Shown here piece by piece: positions 52,758 to 62,359 of a stretch of DNA of 64,000 nt. The first letter of the stretch is position 1, and each line of letters starts with the position of its first letter. Origin of the DNA: an uncultured Bacteroidota bacterium (lineage in GTDB: Bacteria > Bacteroidota > Bacteroidia > Flavobacteriales > Flavobacteriaceae); the NCBI GenBank assembly GCA_902635965.1, contig CACPQA010000009.1, positions 1 through 64,000 of the forward strand. Direction: 5' to 3'. The notes beneath the pieces are model-generated. The model was not told the DNA's origin and did no database searches. It worked only from the letters and a program-made list of their open reading frames with translations. A program made the translations under genes and the position numbers.

Positions 52758-54029
52758 TTATATTTTTGCAAATGATTGTTTTAAATCTTCTTTCAAATCT
52801 CCTAAGTTTTCAATTCCAACTGATATTCTTACTAGGTCAGGTGTAACACCAGTACTTTTTTGTTCATCGATATTTAATTGTGAATGTGTAGTACTTGAAG
52901 GATGGATTATTAAGGATTTTGTGTCCCCAATATTAGCTAGTAGGGCAAATATTTTTGTGCTTTCAGCAACTTTTTTTGCACCTTCATAACCTTTTTTTAG
53001 ACCAAATGTTACAATACCACTCGAGCCCTTTTTAAGATATTTTTTAGCTAATTGATTATATTTTGAAGAATTAAGTCCAGGATAATTTACCCAACTTACT
53101 TCACTTTGCTCCTCCAACCATTTTGCAATATTTAACGCATTTTCAGAATGCTTTTGCATTCTAACTTCTAAAGTTTCTAAACCTTGAATTACCTGAAAAC
53201 TATTCAAAGGGCTTGGTGCACTTCCTAAATCTCTTAGACCTTCAACTCGAGTTTTTGCAATAAAAGCTAGAGGTCCTAGTGCTTCATGATATTTCAGACC
53301 GTGATAGGAAGGTGATGGTTCGGTAAATTCTGGAAATCTTCCACTGGAATAATCAAAGGTTCCAGCGTCAATAATTATTCCTCCCAAGGTTGTTCCGTTT
53401 CCTGTTATATATTTTGTAAGAGAGTGAATGACTATGTTAGCTCCATGTTCAATAGGATTTAAAAGTGCGGGAGAAGCTATTGTATTGTCAACTATAAAAA
53501 GGACTTTTGCATCTCTTGCATGATTAGTAATGCCTTCCAAATCAATAACATCTAGCTTAGGATTTCCAAGAGACTCAGCGAAAAAAACTTTTGTGTTTAC
53601 CCTAAGAGCATCTTTGAAATTATCAACATTATCTGGATCAACAAAGGTTGTAGTTATACCAAACCTTGGTAGAGTATTTTTGAGCATATTGTATGTCCCA
53701 CCGTATAGACTATTTGATGCTACAATATGGTCACCTGATTTCAACAAAGTCATAAATGTAGTTGCAATAGCAGAAGTTCCAGAAGCAGTTGCTACTGCAG
53801 CGACACCTCCCTCTACAGATGCTAACCTTTGTTCTAAAACATCATTTGTTGGATTATTAAGTCTAGTATATATATAACCTGACTCAGATAGCGAAAATAA
53901 ATTTGCTGCATGATCAGAGTCATTAAACACATATGATGTTGATTGATAAATTGGCACTGCTCTAGTGCCCTGTGTTTGTTTCACGTCATGTCCAGCATGA
54001 AGTGCTTTAGTTGCTAATTTTAAACTCAT
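52758..54029 (-). CDS. metY: O-acetylhomoserine sulfhydrylase (PLP)
   Basis: 423 residues, Cys/Met metabolism PLP family, MetY size. TKALHAGHDVKQTQGTRAVP at the start, YIYTRLNNPTNDVLEQRLA, ASNSLYGGTYNML and the PLP lysine in VIHSLTKYITGNGTTLGG are clear; C-terminal VRISVGIENLGDLKEDL is typical. Produces homocysteine from O-acetylhomoserine and sulfide. Adjacent metX supports the acetyl route and direct sulfhydrylation, bypassing cystathionine. Downstream of metK by 15 bases. Confidence 0.94.
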   Translation of the reverse strand: MSLKLATKALHAGHDVKQTQGTRAVPIYQSTSYVFNDSDHAANLFSLSESGYIYTRLNNPTNDVLEQRLASVEGGVAAVATASGTSAIATTFMTLLKSGDHIVASNSLYGGTYNMLKNTLPRFGITTTFVDPDNVDNFKDALRVNTKVFFAESLGNPKLDVIDLEGITNHARDAKVLFIVDNTIASPALLNPIEHGANIVIHSLTKYITGNGTTLGGIIIDAGTFDYSSGRFPEFTEPSPSYHGLKYHEALGPLAFIAKTRVEGLRDLGSAPSPLNSFQVIQGLETLEVRMQKHSENALNIAKWLEEQSEVSWVNYPGLNSSKYNQLAKKYLKKGSSGIVTFGLKKGYEGAKKVAESTKIFALLANIGDTKSLIIHPSSTTHSQLNIDEQKSTGVTPDLVRISVGIENLGDLKEDLKQSFAKI

Positions 54030-54044
54030 TTTTCAAATATTTAT

Positions 54045-55298
54045 TTATTTTAAGTAATTATTGATTTTTTGAACGTAATTCAAATTTTCCCAAGTAAATA
54101 AATCCACTTTGTGATTTACCTCCTTATTATTTTTGTTTATAAAAGTTTTATTAATTTCTTTATTATCTCTCCCCATGTGTCCATAAGAGGAAGTTTCAAA
54201 GTAGATAGGATTTCTTAGAGCCAGATTTTTTTCAATAGAGTAAGGTCTCAAATCGAAAATCTTATATATCATTTCAGTAATTTCTGAATTTGTAAGTTTA
54301 ACCTTAGAAGTACCAAAAGTGTTTACATTAATTGATGTAGGTTCTGCAATTCCAATAGCATAACTCAATTGAACTAGTATTTTGCTTGCAACCCCTGAAG
54401 CAACTAAATTCTTGGCTATATGCCTTGAGGCATAGGCTGCACTTCTATCAACTTTACTGGGATCTTTACCGCTAAACGCTCCTCCTCCATGTGCTCCCCA
54501 TCCTCCATATGTATCAACGATTATTTTCCGTCCCGTAAGACCTGTATCTCCATGAGGTCCACCTATAACAAATTTACCTGTTGGATTCACAATTATTTTT
54601 GTATTGTCGTTATAGAGAGATCTTATATTTCGGTGCTCTTTGTCAAATACACGAGGTAATAAAATTTCGACAACATCCTGTTTAATTTTATCAACCATTT
54701 TCTTTTCGTCTTTTTCGAAAGGATCGTGTTGGGTTGAAATTAAAATTGTATCAATTGAGACTGGAATTCCGTTTTTATCATATTCGACCGTTACTTGAGA
54801 TTTAGAATCTGGACGTAAATATCCAATTTTACTTCCTTGCCTTCTTAAAACAGATAATTCCTTTAGAATTTTATGTGATAAATCTAAAGTTAAAGGAACT
54901 AGGTTTTCTGTTTCGTCAGTTGCATAACCAAACATTATTCCTTGATCACCAGCCCCTTGGTTTTCCTTCACACTTTTTTCTACACCTCTGTTAATGTCTT
55001 CAGACTGTGAATGAATTAAAGAAGTTACTTCACATTCATTTGCGCTAAAATTAATCTTTGAATCAGTGTATCCAATTTTCTCAATTGTTTCTCTTACGAT
55101 TTTCTCAATATTTATTTGAGCAGATGATTTCACCTCACCCGCAACAATAACGTTATTTGTTGTTACCAACGTCTCACAAGCCACTTTACTGTTGGGGTCA
55201 AATGCTAAATAATTATCTAGGATTGCGTCACTAATTTGGTCAGATACCTTATCAGGATGGCCCTCACTTACAGACTCAGAAGTAAAATATGTATTCAT
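54045..55298 (-). CDS. metK: S-adenosylmethionine synthetase
   Basis: 417 residues, makes SAM from ATP and methionine. FTSESVSEGHPDKVSDQISD at the N-terminus with the catalytic His, GAGDQGIMFGYATDE, and the P-loop-like GGGAFSGKDPSKVDRSAAY are all intact. First gene of the minus-strand operon metK-metY-metX-osmC-metH(2 parts)-metF. The ATG is 3 bases after a 9-bp pairing arm of the SAM-II riboswitch expression platform, so its translation should fall when SAM is abundant. Confidence 0.97.
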   Translation of the reverse strand: MNTYFTSESVSEGHPDKVSDQISDAILDNYLAFDPNSKVACETLVTTNNVIVAGEVKSSAQINIEKIVRETIEKIGYTDSKINFSANECEVTSLIHSQSEDINRGVEKSVKENQGAGDQGIMFGYATDETENLVPLTLDLSHKILKELSVLRRQGSKIGYLRPDSKSQVTVEYDKNGIPVSIDTILISTQHDPFEKDEKKMVDKIKQDVVEILLPRVFDKEHRNIRSLYNDNTKIIVNPTGKFVIGGPHGDTGLTGRKIIVDTYGGWGAHGGGAFSGKDPSKVDRSAAYASRHIAKNLVASGVASKILVQLSYAIGIAEPTSINVNTFGTSKVKLTNSEITEMIYKIFDLRPYSIEKNLALRNPIYFETSSYGHMGRDNKEINKTFINKNNKEVNHKVDLFTWENLNYVQKINNYLK

Positions 55299-55301
55299 TT
55301 T

Positions 55302-55395
55302 ATTGCTTTCAGGAAGGATTTGAAGATTACTTTTGAAAGCAATTCTGCTTTAGCATTTTTTTTTCGAGGTTTGCAATCAGACAAATCCTTCCTCG
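55302..55395 (-). ncRNA. SAM-II-type riboswitch with expression platform, upstream of metK
   Basis: Aptamer on the minus strand (55395-55344): P1 CGAGG (55395-55391) with CCTCG (55369-55365); loop with GATTTG and GATTGCAA; A-rich linker; TGCTAAAG; pseudoknot TCTG (55381-55378) with CAGA (55347-55344). These match the SAM-II (SAM-alpha) consensus I recall. Expression platform: (a) AGGAAGGATTTG (55393-55382) is fully complementary to CAAATCCTTCCT (55322-55311), 12 bp, and uses P1 and loop; (b) ATTGCTTTC (55343-55335) is fully complementary to GAAAGCAAT (55310-55302), 9 bp, next to the metK ATG at 55298. (a) and (b) are incompatible. Predicted: SAM favours the aptamer and (b), which hides the start; without SAM, (a) frees it. 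Confidence 0.88.
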
Positions 55396-55516
55396 TTATC
55401 AGGCTATAAATATAATAAATTTTATTAATAGATAGTCTAAAAAAAACCTGCTTTATTTTTTTATGTATTAAAATTGGTATTATTTTAGTGAGAAACTAAA
55501 ACATTTTATTTTATTC

Positions 55517-56131
55517 ATGCATATAGCAATTGCTGGTAATATAGGAGCTGGAAAAACTACACTTACAAAATTACTTTCTAAACACTACAGGTGGCAGGCT
55601 CATTATGAGGAAGTTTTAGAGAACCCGTATTTAGATGATTTTTATCATGAGATGGAAAGATGGTCATTTAATCTACAAATCTATTTTTTATACAATAGAT
55701 TTAGTCAAATTCTTGACATACAGAAGAGTGGGAAAAAAATTATTCAAGACAGATCAATATATGAAGATGCATATATATTTGCTCCAAATTTACATTCAAT
55801 GGGCCTGCTTACAAAAAGGGATTTTGAGAATTACAAAAACATGTTTTCACTAATGGAAAAATTAGTTAAAGGCCCGGATGTTATGATTTATTTGAGGAGC
55901 AGTATTTCAAAACTTGTTGAAAATATACATCGCCGAGGAAGGGAATTCGAAAACTCAATAAGCATTGATTACTTAAGTAGATTAAATGAACGTTACGAGG
56001 CGTGGGTTCAAAATTATGATAAAGGAAAAATCATCTCAATTGACGTAGACAAAGTTAATTTTGTAGATGAACCAAAAGATTTCGGTAATGTGATCAACCT
56101 TATTGACAAGGAAATTAACGGTTTGTTCTAA
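55517..56131 (+). CDS. Deoxynucleoside kinase
   Basis: 204 residues of the dNK/dGK/dCK family. P-loop GNIGAGKTTL (about residues 7-16), catalytic EEVLENPYLDDFY near residue 33, IIQDRSIYEDAYIF (DRS motif, catalytic Arg/Asp region), and the lid Arg-rich NIHRRGREFE. It phosphorylates deoxyadenosine/deoxyguanosine or deoxycytidine in nucleotide salvage; exact substrate not decidable. Divergent from metK; 71 bases to hppA. Confidence 0.92.
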   Translation: MHIAIAGNIGAGKTTLTKLLSKHYRWQAHYEEVLENPYLDDFYHEMERWSFNLQIYFLYNRFSQILDIQKSGKKIIQDRSIYEDAYIFAPNLHSMGLLTKRDFENYKNMFSLMEKLVKGPDVMIYLRSSISKLVENIHRRGREFENSISIDYLSRLNERYEAWVQNYDKGKIISIDVDKVNFVDEPKDFGNVINLIDKEINGLF

Positions 56132-56179
56132 TCCAACTAATTAGTCCAAGTAAAGTAATCTTCTAAAAATATTTAATAT

Positions 56180-56187
56180 TATATTTG
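56180..56187 (+). promoter_or_regulatory. -7 element (TATATTTG) for hppA
   Basis: Exact TAnnTTTG match. Its last three bases form the TTG of a possible longer hppA frame, which is therefore not the start. The preferred ATG at 56203 is 15 bases downstream. Confidence 0.5.
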
Positions 56188-56202
56188 CCAAAAAATTACA
56201 GT

Positions 56203-58323
56203 ATGAAAGCAATTTACTTTATTCCTATTTCTGGTATTATAGCTCTAGTTTTTGTCTACATCAAAAATAAATGGGTAACATCAAATGATGTTGGATCTGA
56301 AAAGATGGAAAGAATTGCAAAAAACATTTCGGACGGTGCGATGGCTTTTCTTAAAGCAGAATATAAAATTTTAGCTGTTTTCGTTTTCTTTACTTCTCTC
56401 TTACTAGCTCTTAAAGGAGAAAACGAGGGGACAAGTTGGTTAGTTTCAGTGTCCTTTTTACTTGGAGCAGTTTGTTCTGCTTTAGCAGGTCTAATTGGAA
56501 TGAAGGTGGCTACTAAAGCAAATGTTAGAACTACTGAAGCAGCTAGGCATTCTCTTGGAAAGGCTCTAGAAATTGCTTTCTCAGGAGGAGCAGTTATGGG
56601 TTTAGGTGTTGTCGGACTGGGGGTTCTCGGAATTGGCTCACTTTTTATAATATTTTCGGAATTTTTTGAAAGTACCGACACTGTTATTAAATTAATTTCA
56701 GGTTTTTCACTTGGGGCATCTTCCATAGCCTTATTTGCTAGAGTTGGTGGGGGTATTTATACAAAAGCTGCAGACGTTGGAGCAGATTTAGTTGGTAAAG
56801 TTGAAGCTGGTATTCCAGAAGATCATCCCTTAAATCCAGCAACTATTGCTGATAATGTTGGTGATAATGTTGGTGATGTTGCAGGAATGGGAGCAGATTT
56901 GTTTGAATCTTTTGTTGGTTCAATAATTGGAACAATGGTTTTAGGAGCTGCGTTTATGAATGTTAGTGAATTCCAAGGAATCGAAACTAACGCAGTAGTT
57001 TTACCTCTTTTTATAGCCGCTACAGGAATAATTATGTCAATTATTGGAACTTTTTTTGTGAGAGTTAAGGAAGGTGGAAGCCCACACAAAGCCCTTAATA
57101 CGGGGGAGTTTTTATCTGCTTTTTTTGTTTTGATTGCCACTTATTTTTTAATTGACTTTTTCTTGCCAAACATGTGGGTTTTAGACGGTAAAGAATACAC
57201 ATCAAATGGAGTTTTTATGGCTACAATTTCAGGCTTAATTGTTGGTCTTTGTGTTGGAAAAATTACTGAATACTATACTGCAACTGGGAAATCTCCTGTT
57301 CTTTCAATTGTTAGACAATCGGAAACAGGACCTGCAACTACTATTATTGCAGGTCTTGGAGTAGGGATGATATCAACTGCTATTCCAATATTATTAATTT
57401 CAATAGCAATTCTCTCATCATACTATTTTGCAGGATTATATGGTATTGCCATATCTGCTGTAGGTATGCTTGCAAATACAGGAATTCAATTAGCTGTAGA
57501 TGCCTACGGCCCAATATCTGACAATGCTGGCGGAATTGCAGAAATGGCTGAATTACCGTCTGAGGTTAGAGAAAGAACCGATAAATTAGATGCGGTTGGA
57601 AATACAACAGCTGCAATTGGAAAGGGTTTTGCAATTGCGTCAGCAGCCCTGACTGCTCTAGCTCTATTTGCAGCATTTATGCAAACTGCAAAAATTAAAA
57701 GTATAGATATTTCAAACCCAACAGTTATGGTTGGTCTTTTAATCGGTGCTATGTTACCATTTGTTTTTTCAGCTCTTTCTATGAATGCAGTTGGGAAAGC
57801 AGCTATGAGCATGATTGAGGAGGTAAGACGTCAATTTAAAGAACTTCCAAAGCTTAAAGCAGCATTAGAAATAATGAGAAAATACAATTCTGATTTATCA
57901 AAAGCTAGCAAGGCAGATATGAAAATTTTTGAAGAAGCTGATGGTATTGCAGAGTATAGTAAATGCGTTGAAATTTCTACAAATGCAGCTTTAAGGGAAA
58001 TGATAATTCCTGGACTTATGGCAATACTGGTCCCAGTAATTATTGGTTTCGGTGGAGGTGCCGAGATGCTTGGGGGACTTTTAGCGGGAGTTACTTCATC
58101 CGGTGTTTTGATGGCAATCTTTCAATCCAATTCTGGAGGTGCATGGGACAACGCTAAAAAAATGATAGAAGAAGATGGTAGAAAAGGAAGTGAAGCTCAC
58201 AAAGCTGCTGTTGTCGGCGATACCGTTGGTGATCCTTTCAAGGATACTTCGGGACCTTCTTTAAACATATTGTTAAAATTAATTTCTGTGGTTGCTTTGG
58301 TAATTGCTCCTCTGCTAATTTAA
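56203..58323 (+). CDS. hppA: Membrane-bound ion-pumping pyrophosphatase, K+-dependent type
   Basis: Hydrolyses pyrophosphate and pumps Na+ and/or H+. 706 residues from ATG 56203 ([15 protein letters not shown]), about 16 membrane helices. Pyrophosphate/Mg site: [40 protein letters not shown], and C-terminal [18 protein letters not shown]. The cation-specificity motif reads [20 protein letters not shown]: Ala at the position where K+-independent enzymes have Lys, so K+-dependent. This exact motif type occurs in Na+-pumping enzymes, so Na+ transport is likely but not proven. Convergent with pdhB, overlapping by 4 bases. Confidence 0.95.
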   Translation: MKAIYFIPISGIIALVFVYIKNKWVTSNDVGSEKMERIAKNISDGAMAFLKAEYKILAVFVFFTSLLLALKGENEGTSWLVSVSFLLGAVCSALAGLIGMKVATKANVRTTEAARHSLGKALEIAFSGGAVMGLGVVGLGVLGIGSLFIIFSEFFESTDTVIKLISGFSLGASSIALFARVGGGIYTKAADVGADLVGKVEAGIPEDHPLNPATIADNVGDNVGDVAGMGADLFESFVGSIIGTMVLGAAFMNVSEFQGIETNAVVLPLFIAATGIIMSIIGTFFVRVKEGGSPHKALNTGEFLSAFFVLIATYFLIDFFLPNMWVLDGKEYTSNGVFMATISGLIVGLCVGKITEYYTATGKSPVLSIVRQSETGPATTIIAGLGVGMISTAIPILLISIAILSSYYFAGLYGIAISAVGMLANTGIQLAVDAYGPISDNAGGIAEMAELPSEVRERTDKLDAVGNTTAAIGKGFAIASAALTALALFAAFMQTAKIKSIDISNPTVMVGLLIGAMLPFVFSALSMNAVGKAAMSMIEEVRRQFKELPKLKAALEIMRKYNSDLSKASKADMKIFEEADGIAEYSKCVEISTNAALREMIIPGLMAILVPVIIGFGGGAEMLGGLLAGVTSSGVLMAIFQSNSGGAWDNAKKMIEEDGRKGSEAHKAAVVGDTVGDPFKDTSGPSLNILLKLISVVALVIAPLLI

Positions 58324-59303
58324 TTTTTGTAATACAATACTTTTTTTACAGCTTTTATTACACTATCAAAATTCGGCAACCATTCCTCTAGCAATTTTGG
58401 AGAGAAGGGTGCTGGAGTATCAGCTGTATTAATTTTTTCAATTGGAGCGTCTAAGTAATCAAAAATCTGATTCTGAACCTGATAACAAATTTCAGTAGAT
58501 ACATTACCAAAAGGCCATGCTTCTTCTAATATTACCAATCGATTGGTTTTTTTTACAGATTCCATAATAGTTTTATGATCCATAGGGCGAATTGTCCTTA
58601 GATCAATAATCTCGCAACTTATACCTTCACTTTCTAATTTTTCAGATGCCTTCAATGCTTCTTTAATTATTTTACCAAAAGACACTATGGTTACTTGTTT
58701 GCCTGATTTCACGACATCTGCTACACCAATAGGAAGAGTATATTCATTTTCTGGAATTTGTCCTTTATCCCCATACATTTGCTCAGATTCCATAAAAATT
58801 ACTGGATCATTATCTCTTATTGCTGATTTGAGTAATCCCTTAGCATCGTATGGATTAGAAGGTACAACTACCTTTAGACCAGGACAATTAGCATACCAGC
58901 TTTCAAAAGCCTGTGAATGAGTTGCGGCCAATTGTCCTGCGGAACCTGTAGGGCCTCTGAATACTATAGGGCATGGAAACTGACCTCCTGACATTTGTCT
59001 TATTTTAGAAGCATTGTTAATTATTTGATCAATTCCAACAAGTGCAAAATTAAAAGTCATAAATTCTATAATTGGTCTATTCCCGGTCATTGTAGAACCA
59101 ACTCCTATCCCAGCAAATCCTAACTCTGAAATAGGGGTATCAATAACTCTTTTAGGACCAAATTCATCTAGCATCCCTTTGGAAGCTTTATACGCACCAT
59201 TATATTCGGCTACTTCCTCACCCATCAGATAAATACTTTCATCTCTTCTCATTTCTTCTGACATTGCCTCCGCAATGGCTTCTCTAAACTGAACTTCTCT
59301 CAT
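58320..59303 (-). CDS. pdhB: Pyruvate dehydrogenase E1 component, beta subunit
   Basis: 327 residues, transketolase-like beta chain of the 2-oxoacid dehydrogenase family: [56 protein letters not shown], and [20 protein letters not shown]. The match to bacterial/mitochondrial PdhB is stronger than to branched-chain E1-beta. E1-alpha, E2 and E3 are not in the window; in many Flavobacteriia pdhB is separate from pdhA-pdhC. Candidate promoter at 59322-59329. Confidence 0.93.
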   Translation of the reverse strand: MREVQFREAIAEAMSEEMRRDESIYLMGEEVAEYNGAYKASKGMLDEFGPKRVIDTPISELGFAGIGVGSTMTGNRPIIEFMTFNFALVGIDQIINNASKIRQMSGGQFPCPIVFRGPTGSAGQLAATHSQAFESWYANCPGLKVVVPSNPYDAKGLLKSAIRDNDPVIFMESEQMYGDKGQIPENEYTLPIGVADVVKSGKQVTIVSFGKIIKEALKASEKLESEGISCEIIDLRTIRPMDHKTIMESVKKTNRLVILEEAWPFGNVSTEICYQVQNQIFDYLDAPIEKINTADTPAPFSPKLLEEWLPNFDSVIKAVKKVLYYKN

Positions 59304-59321
59304 TCCTTAAAAAATTGAATT

Positions 59322-59329
59322 CAAATTTA
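59322..59329 (-). promoter_or_regulatory. Candidate -7 element (TAAATTTG) for pdhB
   Basis: Minus-strand TAAATTTG, 18 bases before the pdhB ATG. No good -33 element at the expected spacing. Confidence 0.4.
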
Positions 59330-59419
59330 CAATATTTAAAATTTAAAAATAAAAATTGTTTGATTTTGCTTTCTGTTTGACTTTGTTGAAAATTATTTAA
59401 TTTATACATTAGTTGCAAT

Positions 59420-60034
59420 ATGGTACTTGTTGAGATGATAATTAAAGGTATTTCATACAGCCAAGGGCAAAGTGGCGCATATGCCTTAATTCTTTTAGAG
59501 GCCAACGGTGATAGAAATCTCCCTATTATTATAGGAGCATTTGAAGCTCAATCAATAGCAATTGGACTTGAAAAAGAAATAAATCCTCCAAGACCAATTA
59601 CGCATGATTTAATGCATAGTTGCTTTGTTAGGTATGGAATAACGGTAAAGCAAATTATCATACATAAATTAGTGGATGGAGTATTTTACTCTAGTCTGAT
59701 ATGTGTCAGAGATAAAATAGAGGAAATCATTGATGCTAGAACGTCCGACGCAGTTGCCTTATCAGTTAGGTATAATGCTCCAATTTTCACTTATGAAAAT
59801 ATTTTAAAAAAAGCAGGGTTTACAAGTGAAAAAAGCAATCAAGGCAATGGAAATAAAGATGATCAGTGGATAAAAAACTTCATTAAAGAACAAACCTCAG
59901 GAGATAAAGAAAGAGATTTTAGCAAAATTTCTATAAAAGATTTAAAAGCATTATTGAAGAAGTTTGTGAAAGACGAAGATTATGAATCGGCTGCCAAAGT
60001 AAGAGATGAGTTATCCAAAAGAAAAGAGGGCTAG
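59420..60034 (+). CDS. Bifunctional nuclease-domain protein with UVR motif
   Basis: 204 residues: an N-terminal BFN/DUF151 domain (about 1-130; LILLEANGDRNLPIIIGAFE, PRPITHDLMHSC, DARTSDAVALSVRYNAPIFT) and a C-terminal UVR motif (about 170-200; LKALLKKFVKDEDYESAAKV), as in UvrB/UvrC and ClpC-type proteins. Bacteroidota commonly carry this fusion. Nuclease activity was reported for plant and bacterial relatives; its task here is unknown. Upstream TTTG-N19-TACATTAG resembles a promoter with one mismatch. Confidence 0.9.
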   Translation: MVLVEMIIKGISYSQGQSGAYALILLEANGDRNLPIIIGAFEAQSIAIGLEKEINPPRPITHDLMHSCFVRYGITVKQIIIHKLVDGVFYSSLICVRDKIEEIIDARTSDAVALSVRYNAPIFTYENILKKAGFTSEKSNQGNGNKDDQWIKNFIKEQTSGDKERDFSKISIKDLKALLKKFVKDEDYESAAKVRDELSKRKEG

Positions 60035-60101
60035 ATTACTTATCAACTTATTCTCTTAATAAAAAATAAAGCTGATGTTAACATAAATCAGATTACGAAT
60101 A

Positions 60102-60109
60102 TATCTTTG
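60102..60109 (+). promoter_or_regulatory. -7 element (TATCTTTG) for thyA-folA-fabD
   Basis: Exact TAnnTTTG match, only 4 bases before the thyA ATG, so the transcript is expected to be leaderless or nearly so. Confidence 0.6.
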
Positions 60110-60113
60110 TGAA

Positions 60114-60938
60114 ATGCAACAATACTTAGATTTATTAAAGAAAATTAAAACTTCAGGTGATTTTAAAAAAGATAGAACTGGAACTGGAACTATAAGTATT
60201 TTTGGACATCAAATGCGTTTTGACTTGTCAAAAGGATTCCCTATGGTGACAACCAAAAAACTCCACCTGAGATCAATAATTTATGAATTACTTTGGTTTC
60301 TAAAAGGGGATACTAACATCTCTTATTTAAATGAAAATGGCGTCAAAATTTGGAACGAGTGGGCAAATGATAAAGGTGATTTGGGACCCATTTACGGATT
60401 CCAGTGGAGAAACTGGAATAACGAAGGGATTGACCAAATTAAAAGCGTTATAAATTCCTTAAAAACAAATCCTAACAGTAGAAGACTCCTTGTAACGGCT
60501 TGGAATCCAAGCGTGCTTCCTGACAACAGCAGTAGTTTTTCGGAAAATATTGAGAATGGAAAGGCAGCATTGCCTCCCTGTCATGCATTTTTTCAATTTT
60601 ATGTTTCAAATTCAAAGCTTTCCTGCCAACTATATCAAAGGAGTGCAGATGTTTTCCTAGGAGTTCCGTTTAACATTGCTTCTTACTCGCTTTTAACTAT
60701 GATGATTGCTCAAGTTTGTGATTTAAAAATTGGAGAATTCATACACACATTCGGAGATGTCCATATTTATTCTAATCACTTTGACCAAGTAAACATTCAA
60801 CTTAAGAGGAGGCCAAAATCATTGCCAAAAATTAAAATCAATAGCTCAATTAAAAATATTTTTGAATTTACTTTCGATGATTTTGAACTTTTTGACTATA
60901 ATCCTCACCCAGCAATCAAAGCAGAAGTTTCTATATAA
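60114..60938 (+). CDS. thyA: Thymidylate synthase
   Basis: 274 residues, makes dTMP from dUMP with methylene-THF. Conserved [20 protein letters not shown], the active-site Cys in [33 protein letters not shown] and [15 protein letters not shown] are all present. There is a roughly 10-residue insertion ([16 protein letters not shown]) before the active-site Cys compared with E. coli ThyA, which is common in Flavobacteriia. Followed 39 bases later by folA, which recycles the dihydrofolate it makes. Confidence 0.97.
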   Translation: MQQYLDLLKKIKTSGDFKKDRTGTGTISIFGHQMRFDLSKGFPMVTTKKLHLRSIIYELLWFLKGDTNISYLNENGVKIWNEWANDKGDLGPIYGFQWRNWNNEGIDQIKSVINSLKTNPNSRRLLVTAWNPSVLPDNSSSFSENIENGKAALPPCHAFFQFYVSNSKLSCQLYQRSADVFLGVPFNIASYSLLTMMIAQVCDLKIGEFIHTFGDVHIYSNHFDQVNIQLKRRPKSLPKIKINSSIKNIFEFTFDDFELFDYNPHPAIKAEVSI

Positions 60939-60977
60939 AATTAATTATATCCATTTAAAGTAAACTTATTAATAAAG

Positions 60978-61481
60978 ATGAACAATTTAAATCAAGAAAT
61001 CACAATGATTGCAGCTGTTGAAAAAGAAAACGGTTTAGGTTTGGACAATAAACTTGTTTGGCATATTCCTAGGGATCTAAAACATTTTAAAGACTTAACC
61101 CTAGGTCATTGCATAATTATGGGAAGAAAGACTTTTGAATCTCTCCCAAAAGCACTCCCTAACAGAAAAAATATAGTATTATCAAGAAGAAAAAATATTG
61201 CATACAATGACGCAGTTGTTGTTGACAGTATTGAAAAAGCAATTGAGGAAACAAAAAATGACTCCAAACCATATATAGTGGGTGGGGGTGAGATCTATAA
61301 ATTATTTATGAATTATTCAACCTATATTGAACTTACTATAATTCATCATAAATTTAAAAGTGACACTTTTTTCCCAAAGATTAATTTAAAAAAATGGGAG
61401 GTTATCAAAAGACTTGACATAAAAAAATCCAAAAAAGAAAAATATAATTATTCATTTTTAACATACAAGAAAAAGTCATGA
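60978..61481 (+). CDS. folA: Dihydrofolate reductase
   Basis: 167 residues; reduces dihydrofolate to THF. MIAAVEKENGLGLDNKLVWH, IPRDLKHFKDLTLGH with the catalytic acidic residue, IIMGRKTFESLPKALPNRKN for NADPH, and IVGGGEIYKLFM are canonical. Its last 4 bases overlap fabD (ATGA). thyA-folA pairing is functionally natural. Confidence 0.96.
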   Translation: MNNLNQEITMIAAVEKENGLGLDNKLVWHIPRDLKHFKDLTLGHCIIMGRKTFESLPKALPNRKNIVLSRRKNIAYNDAVVVDSIEKAIEETKNDSKPYIVGGGEIYKLFMNYSTYIELTIIHHKFKSDTFFPKINLKKWEVIKRLDIKKSKKEKYNYSFLTYKKKS

Positions 61482-62353
61482 AATACGCTCAAGTTTTCCC
61501 AGGGCAAGGGTCACAATTTACAGGAATGGGAAAAGATTTATTTGATAAATTCGAAGAAGCAAAAAAATATTTTTTGGAAGCAAATAAGGTTCTTGATTTT
61601 AAAATTACAGAAATTATGTTTGAAGGAAATCAAAAAGATTTGACAGAAACAAATATTGCTCAGCCAGCTATATTCATTCATTCAATTATTGAATCCAAAT
61701 TTAATAAAAAAAAAGGGGGAATTGCAGCTGTAGCTGGCCATTCACTTGGTGAGTTTTCTGCCTTGGTAGCTTCGAATTCAATTTCATTTCAAGATGGATT
61801 AAAACTTGTGAAAGTTAGAGCTAATGAAATGAAAAAGGCGTGTGAGATAAATCCTGGAACAATGGCTGCCGTAATAGGTCTTGACGATGAAACTGTAAAA
61901 AATTGTTGTCTGAAAATTAAAGAGGTTGTAGTTCCAGCAAATTATAATTGTCCAGGACAAGTTGTTGTTTCAGGAGAAAAAAGGGCAATTATCAATTTAA
62001 CAAAAATTTTAAATGAAAGAGGTGCAAGAAGAGTTATTCCATTAAATGTTGGTGGGGCTTTTCACTCACCTTTAATGCTTCCAGCTAAAAAAGAATTAGA
62101 AAAATATATTCAGAAAATTGAATTTAAAAAACCCTTGTATCCAATTTACCAAAATTCTGTTGGAAAGGGTGTTTTAAGCGTTGAAGAAATTAAAAAAAAC
62201 TTAGTTGATCAACTGATTTCTCCTGTGCTCTGGACACAATCCATAAATCAAATGATCACAGATGGTATAAATAATTATATTGAAATTGGACCTGGAAAGG
62301 TGTTAAGAGGTCTGATTAAGAAAGTAAATCCTGATGTATATTTTGAACTATAA
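61478..62353 (+). CDS. fabD: Malonyl-CoA:ACP transacylase
   Basis: 291 residues; loads malonyl groups on ACP for fatty acid synthesis. FPGQGSQFTGMGKDLF, active Ser in AVAGHSLGEFSALVAS, catalytic Arg in LVKVRANEMKKAC and His in NVGGAFHSPLM are intact. C-terminal YIEIGPGKVLRGLI is typical. Coupled to folA by 4 bases; ends 6 bases from the convergent DegT gene. Confidence 0.96.
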   Translation: MKYAQVFPGQGSQFTGMGKDLFDKFEEAKKYFLEANKVLDFKITEIMFEGNQKDLTETNIAQPAIFIHSIIESKFNKKKGGIAAVAGHSLGEFSALVASNSISFQDGLKLVKVRANEMKKACEINPGTMAAVIGLDDETVKNCCLKIKEVVVPANYNCPGQVVVSGEKRAIINLTKILNERGARRVIPLNVGGAFHSPLMLPAKKELEKYIQKIEFKKPLYPIYQNSVGKGVLSVEEIKKNLVDQLISPVLWTQSINQMITDGINNYIEIGPGKVLRGLIKKVNPDVYFEL

Positions 62354-62359
62354 TATTTT

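Noticed and set aside
56256-57812. Several long minus-strand frames opposite hppA (up to 156 codons)
   Set aside because: They mirror the Gly/Ala-rich hppA codons and carry no recognisable motif or promoter.
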